Assembly (NCBI GenBank): GCA_035937595.1
Contig: DASZHS010000002.1
Span: forward strand, 1-64,000
From: Palsa-459 sp035937595
Lineage (GTDB): Bacteria > Actinomycetota > Acidimicrobiia > Acidimicrobiales > RAAP-2
Length of the DNA stretch: 64,000 nt
Direction of reading: 5' to 3'
Shown: positions 35,516 to 44,371 of the stretch, in pieces
Position numbering within the stretch: position 1 is the first letter of the stretch
Layout: each line of letters starts with the position of its first letter
The notes under the pieces: generated by a model
The model's input: only the letters and a program-made list of their open reading frames with translations
Database searches by the model: none
Told to the model about the DNA's origin: nothing
Made by a program: the position numbers and the translations under genes

Positions 35516-37420
35516 TTGCTCGACGAACGGCTTGGCACCGACGAGGCGACGGCGCCCGCAAGTCCGGGTCGTGCCCGTCACCGCCTCGGCGTGGACGTCA
35601 CGTACTGGACGCTGTCGGTCCTCGTCCTGTGCGGGATCACGACGTGGCTCTATGGGCCGCACGTCTTCGACGGCACGTCGATCCTCAACCGTCCGGACTT
35701 CGACTGGGCCCAGGAGGTCTGGTTCCTCGGGTGGCCGGCGTACGCCCTGCAGCACGGGCTCAACCCCCTCTACTCGACCTGGATGAACTACCCGTCGGGG
35801 CTGAACCTGATGGAGAACACCTCGATGCCCCTGCTCGGCATCGTCTTCGCGCCGATCACCTGGCTCGCCGGCCCCGTCGTCACGTACAGCCTGGTGCTGC
35901 GACTCGGCATGCTCACCTCGGCGTGCTCCGCCCAGTGGGTGGGCCGGCGACTCGGGCTCTCGAGGCCCTCGAGCTTCCTCGCAGGGCTCCTCTACGCGTT
36001 CAGCGCGATCGAGATCGTGGAGGGCAACGGCCACGCCTTCCTCACGTTCGTCCCGCTGCCCCCGCTCATCGGCTACGCGGTCTACGCCGCGGCCGCCGGG
36101 CGCCTGCGGGCCCGACGCGCCGGCGTCGTCGCGGGGCTGCTCCTCGGCGCACAGGCGCTGATCTCGCTCGAGGTCGCCCTCCTGACCGCCGTCGCCTGCG
36201 TGGTCGGCCTCGTCGTGGCGGGCGTCTGCTACCCGAGGGCCGTCACGCGGGCGCGCGTCGCGACGCTCGCGAGCGGCGCCGCCTGGGCGCTGGGCGTCCT
36301 CGCCGCCGTCCTCGTCGCCCCGTTGCTCAGCTACTTCGGCCGAGGGCACTTCTGGGGACCCGCGCACGCCGACCAGACCATCTTCCGCGCGAACCTCCGG
36401 TCCGTCGTCGTCCCCGGCCGGTTCACCTGGCTCAGCCCGATCGGGGTCCACCTGCCGCACGCGATCGTGTTCGTCCGCGAGAACGGCGCCTACCTCGGGA
36501 TCCTGGTGGTCGCCGTGCTCGTCGCCGTGGCGATCCGTGGCTGGCGCGTGCCGCTCGTGCGGATCGCCACGGTGACGCTCCTCGTGCTCCTCGTCCTCTC
36601 GCTCGGCGATCGCCTCAACGTCACCGGGTCCGTGACCGGCGTCCCGCTCCCCTTCGCGCTCCTCGCCAAGCTGCCGTTCATGGACGCGCTCAGCCCCGTC
36701 CGCTTCTTCATCGTGATCGGGCTGCTCGTCGGCCTGCTCTGCGCGTGGGGGCTCGATCGGGCGATGGCATGGGCGCGGACCGGCGACGCGCCGGTGCGGC
36801 CCTTCGGGTGGGTGCGCGCCGCCGTGGTCGCCCTCGGTGCGCTCGCCGTGTGCCTCTCGCTCGCGCCCGCCCGCGCGTACCCGACGTCGCCCACCAACGT
36901 GCCCGGCTGGCTCGACAGCGCGCGGGGCCGCACGCTCGTCCCGGACGGGGCGGTCGTGCTCTTCTACCCCTACCCGAGCCTCGTGGACAACCAGCCGATG
37001 CTCTTCCAGGCGGCCGACGGCTTCCGGTACAAGATCATCGGTGGCCGCGGGATCGTGAAGACGTCCCGCTCGAACCGCCACGCCATCGGCCCGCTCTCGC
37101 CCTACGAGCTCCCGGCCGTCTTCCTGCGCGCCTCGACGGGCGAGCTCGCGACGCCGCCCAGCGCGACGTTCTTCGCGCTCCCGCCGCTCCCGCCCCACGA
37201 CGCCGCGACCGTGCGGCAGTTCCGGACGTTCGCGACGGTGAACGGGGTCACGGCGATCGTCGTGAACGACGCCACCGCACCGGGCGCGCGGCTCGCCATC
37301 GCCTATCTCACGGACGCCTTCGGCGCACCGGCGCTCGTCGCCTCGGGATCGATCGCGGTCTGGCCGCGCGCGTCACTCGGTGCGGGGTCGTCCGCGAGCG
37401 CCGCGACCGGTCACCGCTGA
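35516..37420 (+). CDS. Polytopic membrane protein, GT-C glycosyltransferase-like
   Basis: A 634-residue protein with about 11-12 hydrophobic segments in residues 25-455 and a soluble C-terminal domain of about 180 residues. An early extracytoplasmic loop holds acidic residues (NRPDFDWAQE) where GT-C enzymes carry catalytic Asp, and LNPLYSTWMNYPSG follows. Such proteins use polyprenyl-phosphate sugars outside the membrane. It resembles the protein at 57700-59442 in layout (SPVRFFIVIG versus GIRAVDRITVVASG). TTG 35516 follows GAGAGGA by four bases. It is convergent with the propeller gene ending at 37468. Confidence 0.75.
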   Translation: MLDERLGTDEATAPASPGRARHRLGVDVTYWTLSVLVLCGITTWLYGPHVFDGTSILNRPDFDWAQEVWFLGWPAYALQHGLNPLYSTWMNYPSGLNLMENTSMPLLGIVFAPITWLAGPVVTYSLVLRLGMLTSACSAQWVGRRLGLSRPSSFLAGLLYAFSAIEIVEGNGHAFLTFVPLPPLIGYAVYAAAAGRLRARRAGVVAGLLLGAQALISLEVALLTAVACVVGLVVAGVCYPRAVTRARVATLASGAAWALGVLAAVLVAPLLSYFGRGHFWGPAHADQTIFRANLRSVVVPGRFTWLSPIGVHLPHAIVFVRENGAYLGILVVAVLVAVAIRGWRVPLVRIATVTLLVLLVLSLGDRLNVTGSVTGVPLPFALLAKLPFMDALSPVRFFIVIGLLVGLLCAWGLDRAMAWARTGDAPVRPFGWVRAAVVALGALAVCLSLAPARAYPTSPTNVPGWLDSARGRTLVPDGAVVLFYPYPSLVDNQPMLFQAADGFRYKIIGGRGIVKTSRSNRHAIGPLSPYELPAVFLRASTGELATPPSATFFALPPLPPHDAATVRQFRTFATVNGVTAIVVNDATAPGARLAIAYLTDAFGAPALVASGSIAVWPRASLGAGSSASAATGHR

Positions 37421-37467
37421 CCGAGTCGAGCGAACGGACTCGCCGCCGACGGCTCGCGCGGCCGGGC

Positions 37468-39309
37468 TCAGACGGGTGCGGTGCCCACCGCGGCCCGCGC
37501 GCCGCCCACGACGACGCAGGTCCCGCGACCCGCACAGCCCACGGCGGTCAGGTTGCCGCTGAGCGGGATGGTCCTCGAGGCGGGGTTCCACGCGCCGCTG
37601 AAGGCCACGGTGCCGCCCGCGTCGTCGGCCGCGAGGCAGAACCCGTTCGACGTGCACGACACCGCGGTGAGGCGGTAGGGGTCGATGCGGGTGCGCTTCC
37701 AGCTCTTGGCCGCGCCGGCGGTCTTGAGGATGATCCCGTAGCCCTCCTCGTCGACCGCGGCGCAGAGCGTCGGGCTGCACGAGATGCCCGTGAGCGGCGT
37801 GTAGCGCACGTCGGCGAGGTGCAGCAGCGCCTTGCCCTTCCCGAAGACGAGCTCGTTGCCCATCGTGTCGATGGCGACGCAGAACGTCGGTGACCCGCAC
37901 GCGATGCCGTCGTAGCCGCGGACCTTGCCGGACGCCACGCCCTCGGCGTTGGGCTTGGACCACTTCGAGCCGTTGAACGTGAGGACGTGGGCGGCGGCAT
38001 CGGCGGCCGCGCAGAACGTGGCCGACGCACACGAGACCGACGTGAGCGCGCTGGGGTCGACCTGGCTGGGGCTCGACCAGGTGCCGTTCTTGTCGACCAC
38101 GACGCCGCCGCTCTCGCTCACCGCGACGCACAGGGCGGTGCCGAAGCACGAGACCGCGCTCAGCGACGAGAGGCCGCTGGCCCTCGGACCGGACCACGAC
38201 GCGCCGTTGTAGGTGAAGGTGCGACCGGCGTCGTCGACCCCGACGCAGGACGACGTGGTGCCGCAGGCGACGCCCGTGAGGACGCCGGGCCGCGGGTCCG
38301 CGGTGGTCCCCCCGCCCCACGACGAGGTGTAGACCCTGGCCACGCCGCCGTAGGACAGGGCGGTGCACGGTCCACCGGGTGCGCAGCTGACGGCGATGCC
38401 CTGGTCGTTCGGGAACTCGTTCGTGGCGCCGGACCACGACGTGCCGCTGAGGACGGCGGCGTTGGTGGCGGCGTCGAGCGCCACGCAGGTGGTCGCCGAC
38501 GAGCAGCCGAGCGACGCGACACCTGCGGCGAGCACGCCGGGCCGGGTCGCCCAGGTTCCGGTGTAGGTGTGCACGGCGCCGGCGTCATCGCCGACGACGC
38601 AGAACGACGCGGTCGGGCAGGCGACGGAGGTGAGCGCCGAGGTGCCGAGCGACTTCGCCCCGGACCACGATCCCGTGAAGGTGTACGCGCTGCCCGCTCC
38701 GTCGACCGCGACGCAGAAGGACGCGGTCGCGCACGAGATGGCGCTCAGTGCGAACGAGCCGATCGCGACGGCACCGGACCACGTCCCAGCGTTCAGCGTG
38801 ACCGCCCTCCCAGCGACGTCGACGGCGACGCAGTGCGTGGTCGACGGCGCGCAGGAGACCCCTTGGAGGCCGACGTCGTCGATGCCGGGGTCCGCGGTCC
38901 AGGACCCGCCGTTGTAGCGGAAGGCGTTGCCCGCGGCGTCGACCGCGACGCAGAAGCTCGAAGAGGTGCACGAGACCGAGGTGAGCGCGCTCGCGTCAAG
39001 GGTGCTCGGCGACGACCAGCTCCCCGAGGACTCGGTCCTCGCCTGGCCACCAAGGTCGACCTCCGCGCAGAAGCTCGGCGTCGGGCACGAGATCGCCGAG
39101 GGGTGCCCGCCACTCGGCTCCACGGTCTGCGCGCCACCCCACGAGACCGTGACGTGCGGCCGGACGTGCGAGCCGACGGCCGCGTGCGTCCCCGTCGTCG
39201 AGGCGGACGCGGTCGCCGTCGCGCTCAGCGTGCCGAGCGCGAGGAACGCCGCCAGCACCGAGGCGAGCATCGCGCGCGTCGGGGTGGATCCCACTGCGGC
39301 GCGGCTCAC
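37468..39309 (-). CDS. Secreted 14-repeat, cysteine-paired beta-propeller protein, copy 1
   Basis: A 613-residue exported protein with a signal peptide at about 12-35. It holds 14 repeats of about 40 residues; each has a pair of Cys five to seven residues apart (ISCPTPSFCAEVD, VSCTSSSFCVAVD, ... VGCAGRGTCVVVG) followed by D..G and a Y/F..G.W strand. Fourteen would make two seven-bladed propellers with one disulfide per blade; that fold is inferred. GTG 39309 overlaps the stop of the glycosidase-like gene (GTGA). A paralogous pair lies at 52196-55110. Probable surface or glycan-binding role. Confidence 0.82.
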   Translation of the reverse strand: MSRAAVGSTPTRAMLASVLAAFLALGTLSATATASASTTGTHAAVGSHVRPHVTVSWGGAQTVEPSGGHPSAISCPTPSFCAEVDLGGQARTESSGSWSSPSTLDASALTSVSCTSSSFCVAVDAAGNAFRYNGGSWTADPGIDDVGLQGVSCAPSTTHCVAVDVAGRAVTLNAGTWSGAVAIGSFALSAISCATASFCVAVDGAGSAYTFTGSWSGAKSLGTSALTSVACPTASFCVVGDDAGAVHTYTGTWATRPGVLAAGVASLGCSSATTCVALDAATNAAVLSGTSWSGATNEFPNDQGIAVSCAPGGPCTALSYGGVARVYTSSWGGGTTADPRPGVLTGVACGTTSSCVGVDDAGRTFTYNGASWSGPRASGLSSLSAVSCFGTALCVAVSESGGVVVDKNGTWSSPSQVDPSALTSVSCASATFCAAADAAAHVLTFNGSKWSKPNAEGVASGKVRGYDGIACGSPTFCVAIDTMGNELVFGKGKALLHLADVRYTPLTGISCSPTLCAAVDEEGYGIILKTAGAAKSWKRTRIDPYRLTAVSCTSNGFCLAADDAGGTVAFSGAWNPASRTIPLSGNLTAVGCAGRGTCVVVGGARAAVGTAPV

Positions 39310-40361
39310 TTGGTCCTCGCAAAGCACGCGGCGACGATGTTCTGGGTCGGCGTGTTGTACCAGGTGTAGAGCCCCTTGGCGTTGTTCTCGGTCGGCGACC
39401 AGTTGTCGAACCCGATGGCCCAGAAGTAGATCCCGTGCATGTGCAGCGTCCAGAAGGCGTTGCACGCGCCCTGGAACCAGTCCTCCTGCACCGCGCGGTC
39501 GAGCTTCGTCTTGACGGGGTAGTGCTCGTAGAACGGCCGGGTGTACGCCCCAGCGACCGCGGCGATCCCGAGCTCTTCGATCGTGAGGTCGGCCGGCGAC
39601 GACTGCATGCCGGCCAGCTGGAAGTTGTGGATGAAGCCCCTCGTGAACGCGGCCGCCGAGACCCGCCTGGGATTGGAGATGAGGATCGGCGTGTAGGCGT
39701 CGTAGCCCTTCGCGGTGAGCGGGAGCGACACCATCGGCGAGTGCGACTGGGAGTAGAGCAGCTCACCGGAGTAGACCGACTTCGCGTGCTGGATCAGGGT
39801 CGTCCAGTTGGACAGGTGCGGCAGCAGCGTCGTGAGCTCCTGGGCGACGCTGAAGCTCGACACGCCGGCCTCGTTCGCCGAGATCAGGTACGGCTGGAGG
39901 AACGTCCAGTAGTTCTGGATCCACAGCGCCGGGTTGGTGGGCTTGATCGTGGTGCGGGAGTTCTGGAGCAGGTCGCCCTCGAAGAGGTACGGCCGATACT
40001 GCACGGCGAGGTGGTAGCGGTGTGCGACCGCCGTGATCGCGGCGAGACGCTGCGGCGAGGGCGTGATCGACGCGCGCATCGGATCGTTCGAGGTGGACGA
40101 CGCCTGCCGGTAGGGGAAGTTCAGCGACACGGCATTCGCGTGGAACCTCGCGACGATCGTCGAGAACATCGAGTTCGCGATCGTCACCGCTTGCGCATCG
40201 GTGATCTGACTCGCACCGTCGAGGAGCACCGCGATGCCCTTCGTCGGTGGACTGGTCGGAGCACTTCGAGGTTGTGGGCTCGCTCCGGACAACGCCGGCA
40301 CGGCAACTGCCGCGCCGAACGAGACCGCGAGTGCGAGCAGCACTGCTAGGGGGCGCCGCAT
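39306..40361 (-). CDS. Secreted TIM-barrel glycosidase-like protein (GH113-like), copy 1
   Basis: A 351-residue exported protein: signal peptide 1-28, then a TIM-barrel-like body with Glu175 (FSVAQELTTLLPH) and Glu262-263 (TIEELGIAAVAGAY) placed like the acid/base and nucleophile of GH-A clan enzymes, and QEDWFQGACNAF...GIYFWAIGF near the end. It aligns without gaps to the paralogue at 54055-55110 over at least the first 280 residues. The stop overlaps the propeller gene start. No ribosome binding site; TAGTCT eight bases before the ATG suggests a leaderless transcript. The family call is tentative. Confidence 0.75.
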   Translation of the reverse strand: MRRPLAVLLALAVSFGAAVAVPALSGASPQPRSAPTSPPTKGIAVLLDGASQITDAQAVTIANSMFSTIVARFHANAVSLNFPYRQASSTSNDPMRASITPSPQRLAAITAVAHRYHLAVQYRPYLFEGDLLQNSRTTIKPTNPALWIQNYWTFLQPYLISANEAGVSSFSVAQELTTLLPHLSNWTTLIQHAKSVYSGELLYSQSHSPMVSLPLTAKGYDAYTPILISNPRRVSAAAFTRGFIHNFQLAGMQSSPADLTIEELGIAAVAGAYTRPFYEHYPVKTKLDRAVQEDWFQGACNAFWTLHMHGIYFWAIGFDNWSPTENNAKGLYTWYNTPTQNIVAACFARTK

Positions 40362-40369
40362 GGCGGCCG

Positions 40370-40375
40370 AGACTA
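40370..40375 (-). promoter_or_regulatory. -10 hexamer TAGTCT of a leaderless promoter
   Basis: TAGTCT lies eight bases before ATG 40361, with TTGTGC 16 bases further upstream as a possible -35. The paralogous gene at 55110 has the same eight-base spacing. Confidence 0.6.
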
Positions 40376-40459
40376 GCCGCAGGCCCGCTTCGCACAACCT
40401 CGCGACAACCGGCATCCAGCGGATGCCGGCTCGGCGGATGGACGCCCAATGGTGCCTGA

Positions 40460-40484
40460 GGTTGACAAACATTTTGTTCCAACC
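40460..40484. promoter_or_regulatory. AT-rich imperfect palindrome, possible operator
   Basis: GGTTGACAAAC and GTTCCAACC form an imperfect inverted repeat around ATTTT. It is conspicuously AT-rich in this genome and lies about 100 bases upstream of the glycosidase-like promoter, with a TTGACA inside it. Confidence 0.4.
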
Positions 40485-40765
40485 CCTCGCTGCGGAGTGC
40501 GATCGTAAAGACACGCGACCACGTCAAGATGACGCCGAGGTGACACGGTGTTGAACGAGGTGCGACGCACGCGCTCCAGGTGTCGGCTCATCGGCTGTCG
40601 GGTCGTCGTCGTTGGCGCACGGTCGTGCGCGTCACCTCCCCTTCGATCTCGAGGTGCGCGCTACGTCGAGCGGCAGCCTCGCTCGATCGTGAACCTCCTC
40701 GTCGTGACCGAATAGATTCCGCCCGTCCTGTCGTGGGGAGGGACAAAGCGGACGGAGGGGCGGGC

Positions 40766-41260
40766 GTGGACCTGGACGGAGAGCTCGGGGCGGACACGAC
40801 CGGGGATGCGGGGGGCGACCGGAGGGCGCGTCCCTCGATGGCCCCGACGAAGCAGGTGGCCGTCCTCGCCTGCATGGACACGCGGTTCGATCCCGAGAGC
40901 GTGCTCGGCCTCGGGGTGGGGGACGCCCACGTCATTCGCAACGCCGGCGGCGTCGCGACCGAGGACGCCATCCGGAGCCTCGTCATCTCTCAGCGCCTCT
41001 TGGGCACCAGGGAGATCATCGTCCTCCACCACACCGACTGCGGCATGGAGACGTTCCGCGACGACGAGGTGAAGGACCAGATCCTCGCGGACACCGGGAT
41101 CCGCCCCGGCTTCGCGCTCGAGGCGTTCCCGCGGGCCGCCGACGACGTGCGGCAGACCGCCGCGCGCATCGAGGCAAGTCCGTTCGTTCCCCACAAGTCG
41201 ATCCGAGGCTTCGTCTTCGACGTCGGCAGCGGCCGGTTGGATGAGGTTCCACTCGCCTGA
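40766..41260 (+). CDS. Beta-class carbonic anhydrase
   Basis: A 164-residue enzyme that interconverts CO2 and bicarbonate. Zinc ligands and active-site dyad are present: Cys36-x-Asp38-x-Arg40 (ACMDTRFDP) and His89-x2-Cys92 (LHHTDCGM). It is the short single-domain type common in actinobacteria. GTG 40766 follows GGAGGGG by six bases; ATG 40838 is a possible shorter start that keeps all ligands. It stands alone, divergent from the glycosidase-like gene. Confidence 0.93.
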   Translation: MDLDGELGADTTGDAGGDRRARPSMAPTKQVAVLACMDTRFDPESVLGLGVGDAHVIRNAGGVATEDAIRSLVISQRLLGTREIIVLHHTDCGMETFRDDEVKDQILADTGIRPGFALEAFPRAADDVRQTAARIEASPFVPHKSIRGFVFDVGSGRLDEVPLA

Positions 41261-41378
41261 TCGGCCTGCACGGACGCGGTCCGGCCCTGCTGCGGCCCCG
41301 CCGCGGCCGCCGGCGTGACGGCCGTTGAGGCGCCCCCGGCGCGCCACCGCGACCGCGCATGGCGTCACCCCGAAGGGG

Positions 41379-41384
41379 TACCTT
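41379..41384 (+). promoter_or_regulatory. -10 hexamer TACCTT of a leaderless promoter
   Basis: TACCTT lies six bases before GTG 41391 and no ribosome binding site is present. Confidence 0.55.
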
Positions 41385-41390
41385 CCGGGC

Positions 41391-41963
41391 GTGGCTGAGG
41401 TGCTGCTGTTCCATCACGCTCTCGGACTCACGGACGGCTGTCGATCGTTCGCCGACGAGCTCCGTGCGGAGGGCCACGTTGTGCACCTCCCTGATCTCTA
41501 CGACGGCCGGACGTTCACCGAGCTCGACGACGGGATCGCCTGGGCCCGTTCGATCGGCTTCGAGACGATCAGCGAGCGGGGTCGCCGAGCGGCGGAAGCG
41601 CTCCCGTGCGCGCTCGTCTACGCGGGCTTTTCCCTCGGCGTGTCGCCGGCTCAGCGCCTCGCCCAGACCAGAGACGGCGCGAGGGGCGCGCTCTTCTTCT
41701 ACGCCTGCTTCCCGCCGGACGAGTTCGGTGCGTGGCCCAGGGGCGTCCCGGTGCAGGTACACGCGATGGAGGGGGACGAGTGGTTCGATGAGGACCTCCC
41801 CGGCGCGCGCGAGCTGGTCGCCTCGGCATCCCCCGACGCCGTGCTCTACCTCTACCCCGGCGACCGGCACCTGTTCGCGGACCCCAGCACCTCGGACTAC
41901 GACGCCGACGCCGCTGCCCTCCTCTTGCGCCGGGTCCTCGCGTTCCTCGCCGCGCTCCCGTAG
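41391..41963 (+). CDS. Dienelactone hydrolase-family protein
   Basis: A 190-residue alpha/beta hydrolase of the DLH group: VAEVLLFHHALGLTDGCRSFADELRAEGHVVHLPDLYDG at the start, nucleophile region YAGFSLGVSPAQ (Ser rather than Cys), GDEWFD carrying the acid and PGDRHLFADPS with the catalytic His. The substrate is unknown. GTG 41391 is chosen from the leaderless -10 spacing and the family N-terminus; an upstream frame to 41325 is not protein-like. Confidence 0.87.
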   Translation: MAEVLLFHHALGLTDGCRSFADELRAEGHVVHLPDLYDGRTFTELDDGIAWARSIGFETISERGRRAAEALPCALVYAGFSLGVSPAQRLAQTRDGARGALFFYACFPPDEFGAWPRGVPVQVHAMEGDEWFDEDLPGARELVASASPDAVLYLYPGDRHLFADPSTSDYDADAAALLLRRVLAFLAALP

Positions 41964-42197
41964 TCGCCCGCGTCACGCGCTGCCCCGGGTCGCCACACAT
42001 CGGCGAGCACCACCTCGGTGAGCACCTCGATGCATCGACGGCGTTCCGACCGATCGCGATGCACCCGCCGATCGCGGCTCCTCTCATCGCGTGACTCGTG
42101 AGGTCGGGTCCGTGTCGTTGCTCGTCATGCGGGCATCCCCGACGCGACCGGGTCGGGGTGTCGGTCTCCCCACCGCGACCGACGCTCATCGGCTCGG

Positions 42198-42203
42198 TAC
42201 GCT
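42198..42203 (+). promoter_or_regulatory. -10 hexamer TACGCT of a leaderless promoter
   Basis: TACGCT lies six bases before GTG 42210; there is no ribosome binding site. Confidence 0.55.
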
Positions 42204-42209
42204 CGGCCC

Positions 42210-42635
42210 GTGCTCGACAGCGCGGAGTTCGACTACCACGGCGCGCTCGTCGTCGTCGAGACGGACGACGACCAGATCGTGATGATCCACCCCGCAGGTG
42301 GCACCGAGGATGCGCCCGCATCGCTCCCGAGCAACCCGTGCTCGCCCGGAGAGGACCCGGACGTCGGTGCGGTCCGACTCGTCCGCGAGATGACCGGCCT
42401 CGAGGTCGAGATCCTGCGAGAGCACGTGACGTTCATCCAGCCGGGAACGCCGACGGGCACGATGTGCGCCCACGGCTACGTCGCTCGGGTGATCGGGGGC
42501 CGGCAGCTCGACGTCGGCCCGGAAGGGGCCGTGCGTGCCTACCCCGTCGACGACCTCCCGGCGATCATGTCCCTCCGCGTCGCCAATCAGCGGACGCTCG
42601 ACGCCTACCTCGAGCAGCGTCGCCGCATCTCGTGA
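42210..42635 (+). CDS. Nudix-like protein with degenerate Nudix box
   Basis: A 141-residue protein with Nudix topology: VVVETDDDQIVMIHPAGG, then GAVRLVREMTGLEVEIL where the Nudix box should be. The canonical R-E-x-x-E-E-x-G-x pattern is reduced to a single Glu, so metal-dependent pyrophosphatase activity is doubtful. It keeps the later FIQPGTPTGTMCAHGYVARV strands. It may be a binding or regulatory relative. Confidence 0.7.
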   Translation: MLDSAEFDYHGALVVVETDDDQIVMIHPAGGTEDAPASLPSNPCSPGEDPDVGAVRLVREMTGLEVEILREHVTFIQPGTPTGTMCAHGYVARVIGGRQLDVGPEGAVRAYPVDDLPAIMSLRVANQRTLDAYLEQRRRIS

Positions 42636-42777
42636 AGGTGCGCACCCAGCGCCGGATCGGCGACGACACAGCACGGTCGGCGCGGGGAACCGGCCGAACA
42701 GGACCGTGCCGCGAGCCGACGCCAGGCGGTGCGGCGGCGCCGTGACGGACGCTTCGCCGCCATGTCACGATGGTCCG

Positions 42778-43257
42778 GTGCCATCCGAGCGGATCGAGGT
42801 CGCTCGCACCATCGCCGCTCCGGCCTCGGCGATCTTCTCCCTTCTCTGTGATCCCGCGGGCCACGTCGCCATCGACAGCTCCGGGATGCTCATGGGCGCG
42901 ACGGGCGAGCCCGTCTCCAAGGTCGGCGACTCCTTCGTGGTCCACATGGATCGCGAGGCGCTCAACGACTACCCCCTCGGCGCCTACGACGTCACGGTGT
43001 CGATCGTCACCTTCGAGCGTGACCGCGAGATCGCCTGGGAGATCCTCGGCGCCATCCGACCCAAGATCGGCCACGTCTACGGCTACCTGCTCGAGCCGGC
43101 GGAGAGCGGGACGCTCGTGACGTCGTACTACGACTGGTCGAACATCGACCAGGCGTGGCGTGACGCCGCGATCTTCCCGGTCATCCCCGAGTCGGCGCTC
43201 CGAGCGACGCTCGGGATCCTCGCCCGGACGGTCGCAGCGAACCCTTCGGCTGCCTGA
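42778..43257 (+). CDS. SRPBCC (polyketide cyclase/START-like) protein
   Basis: A 159-residue single-domain protein opening with the family pattern SERIEVARTIAAPASAIFSLLCDPAGHVAID and alternating beta strands (DVTVSIVTFERDREIAWEIL, TLVTSYYDWSN) to a long C-terminal helix. SRPBCC proteins bind hydrophobic ligands. GTG 42778 is the family-like start without a clear ribosome binding site. It is followed after four bases by the zinc-ribbon gene, so the two are probably one operon. Confidence 0.87.
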   Translation: MPSERIEVARTIAAPASAIFSLLCDPAGHVAIDSSGMLMGATGEPVSKVGDSFVVHMDREALNDYPLGAYDVTVSIVTFERDREIAWEILGAIRPKIGHVYGYLLEPAESGTLVTSYYDWSNIDQAWRDAAIFPVIPESALRATLGILARTVAANPSAA

Positions 43258-43261
43258 GCGC

Positions 43262-43912
43262 GTGCTCATCTTCGGCGTCCGAGGCCGCGTCACGACGCTC
43301 GACCGCGGGCAGTTCTACTGCCCGCGGTGCCTCGGGGACCGGGCGTACACCCGCACGACCGCCCGCAACTGGTTCACCCTCTTCTTCGTCCCGGTGCTGC
43401 CCATCGGGCGACCCCAGACGTCGCTCGTCCGCTGCGACGTGTGCGGTGGGACCTTCGCCGACGGAGTCCTCACGCTCCCGATGGCCGACGCGTTCGACGC
43501 GCTCTGCGCCAGCGCCCTTCGCCGTTGCGCCGTCGCGGTGCTGAAGGCGGGCGACCCCGCGAGCCTGCTCGCCCGCTCGACCGCCCTCTCGGTGCTCAAC
43601 GACGCCCCCGGGGCGACGGGCCCTCCCGTTGACGACGCCCTCGACGACGAGCTGGCCCGTGTCTCGCCGACCGAGGTGGCGACCTACGCGTCCCCCGTCG
43701 CCGATCGGCTCGGACCGACGGCGTCGGAGGAGTTCTTCGGTGCCTGCGCACGCGTCGCTCTCGCCGACGGCCCACTCGTCCAGTCGGAGCGCGACGCCCT
43801 CGGCGACCTCGGCGCGCGCCTCCACCTGAGCCCCGCGACCCAGCTCGGCGTCCTCGAGCTCCTCCGTGCCCCCACCGAGCGAGCGGCAGGCGGCCCGCTC
43901 GCCTCGGGCTGA
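43262..43912 (+). CDS. Zinc-ribbon plus TerB-like domain protein
   Basis: A 216-residue protein. A zinc ribbon with Cys20, 23, 58 and 61 (FYCPRC..., VRCDVCGG) surrounds the characteristic RNWFTLFFVPVLPIG segment of the zinc_ribbon_15 family. The C-terminal half (about 130-205) reads as a TerB-like helical domain (EFFGACARVALADGPLVQSERDAL). Role unknown; such proteins are often membrane-associated or stress-linked. It starts four bases after the SRPBCC gene stop. Confidence 0.8.
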   Translation: MLIFGVRGRVTTLDRGQFYCPRCLGDRAYTRTTARNWFTLFFVPVLPIGRPQTSLVRCDVCGGTFADGVLTLPMADAFDALCASALRRCAVAVLKAGDPASLLARSTALSVLNDAPGATGPPVDDALDDELARVSPTEVATYASPVADRLGPTASEEFFGACARVALADGPLVQSERDALGDLGARLHLSPATQLGVLELLRAPTERAAGGPLASG

Positions 43913-44094
43913 GACGCGTCGTCCGTGGAGCTCCTCGCGATGTCCGGTCCCCCGTCGACGAGTTGTCGAGGCCGCGGCCGACGCGGTGCCAGAGCGCCGG
44001 CCGGGCTCGAGGTCGTCACACCGCCCGAGGCGAACGGTGCCCTCGGCCCTCGGGCAAGGGCGGTCGGAGGTCACCTGGGACAAGGAGGTCGGTG

Positions 44095-44364
44095 ATGCGG
44101 CACGCGACGAGCGAGGACCTGGGCGCGATCGACGGGCTCGTGTCGTCGCTGCGAGAGCTCGCCGGGCTCACCGAGAAGCGTCCGGGCGTCTTCTACCGCC
44201 GCTCGAAGGCGTTCTTGCACTTCCACGCTCACGACGGTGACCTCTTCGCCGACGTTCGCACGGATCCGGGCAAAGACTTCGAGCGTCGCCGGGTCACGAC
44301 CAAAGCGGAGCAGCGTCGCCTCCTCGCAGAGATCCGGCGCTCGCTCGCACCAAGCGCGCCATAA
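44095..44364 (+). CDS. Small conserved protein of unknown function
   Basis: An 89-residue soluble protein (MRHATSEDLGAIDGL..., KRPGVFYRRSKAFLHFH, DLFADVRTDPGKDFERRRV, then a basic C-terminal helix). The FYRRSKAFLHFH and LFADVR segments look strongly conserved, but I know no function. ATG 44095 follows AAGGAGG by six bases. It ends eight bases before the flavin oxidoreductase gene, whose -10 box overlaps its stop. Confidence 0.75.
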   Translation: MRHATSEDLGAIDGLVSSLRELAGLTEKRPGVFYRRSKAFLHFHAHDGDLFADVRTDPGKDFERRRVTTKAEQRRLLAEIRRSLAPSAP

Positions 44365-44365
44365 T
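44360..44365 (+). promoter_or_regulatory. -10 hexamer CATAAT overlapping the upstream stop codon
   Basis: CATAAT lies six bases before GTG 44372 and contains the TAA stop of the preceding gene (44362-44364). No ribosome binding site is present. Confidence 0.5.
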
Positions 44366-44371
44366 CGCGCG

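Larger units (their letters stand above)
40362..40765. other. Divergent gap with AT-rich palindrome
   Basis: About 400 bases between the leftward glycosidase-like gene and the rightward carbonic anhydrase gene. It contains the leaderless -10 at 40370-40375 and an AT-rich inverted repeat at 40460-40484. No gene is supported. Confidence 0.5.
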
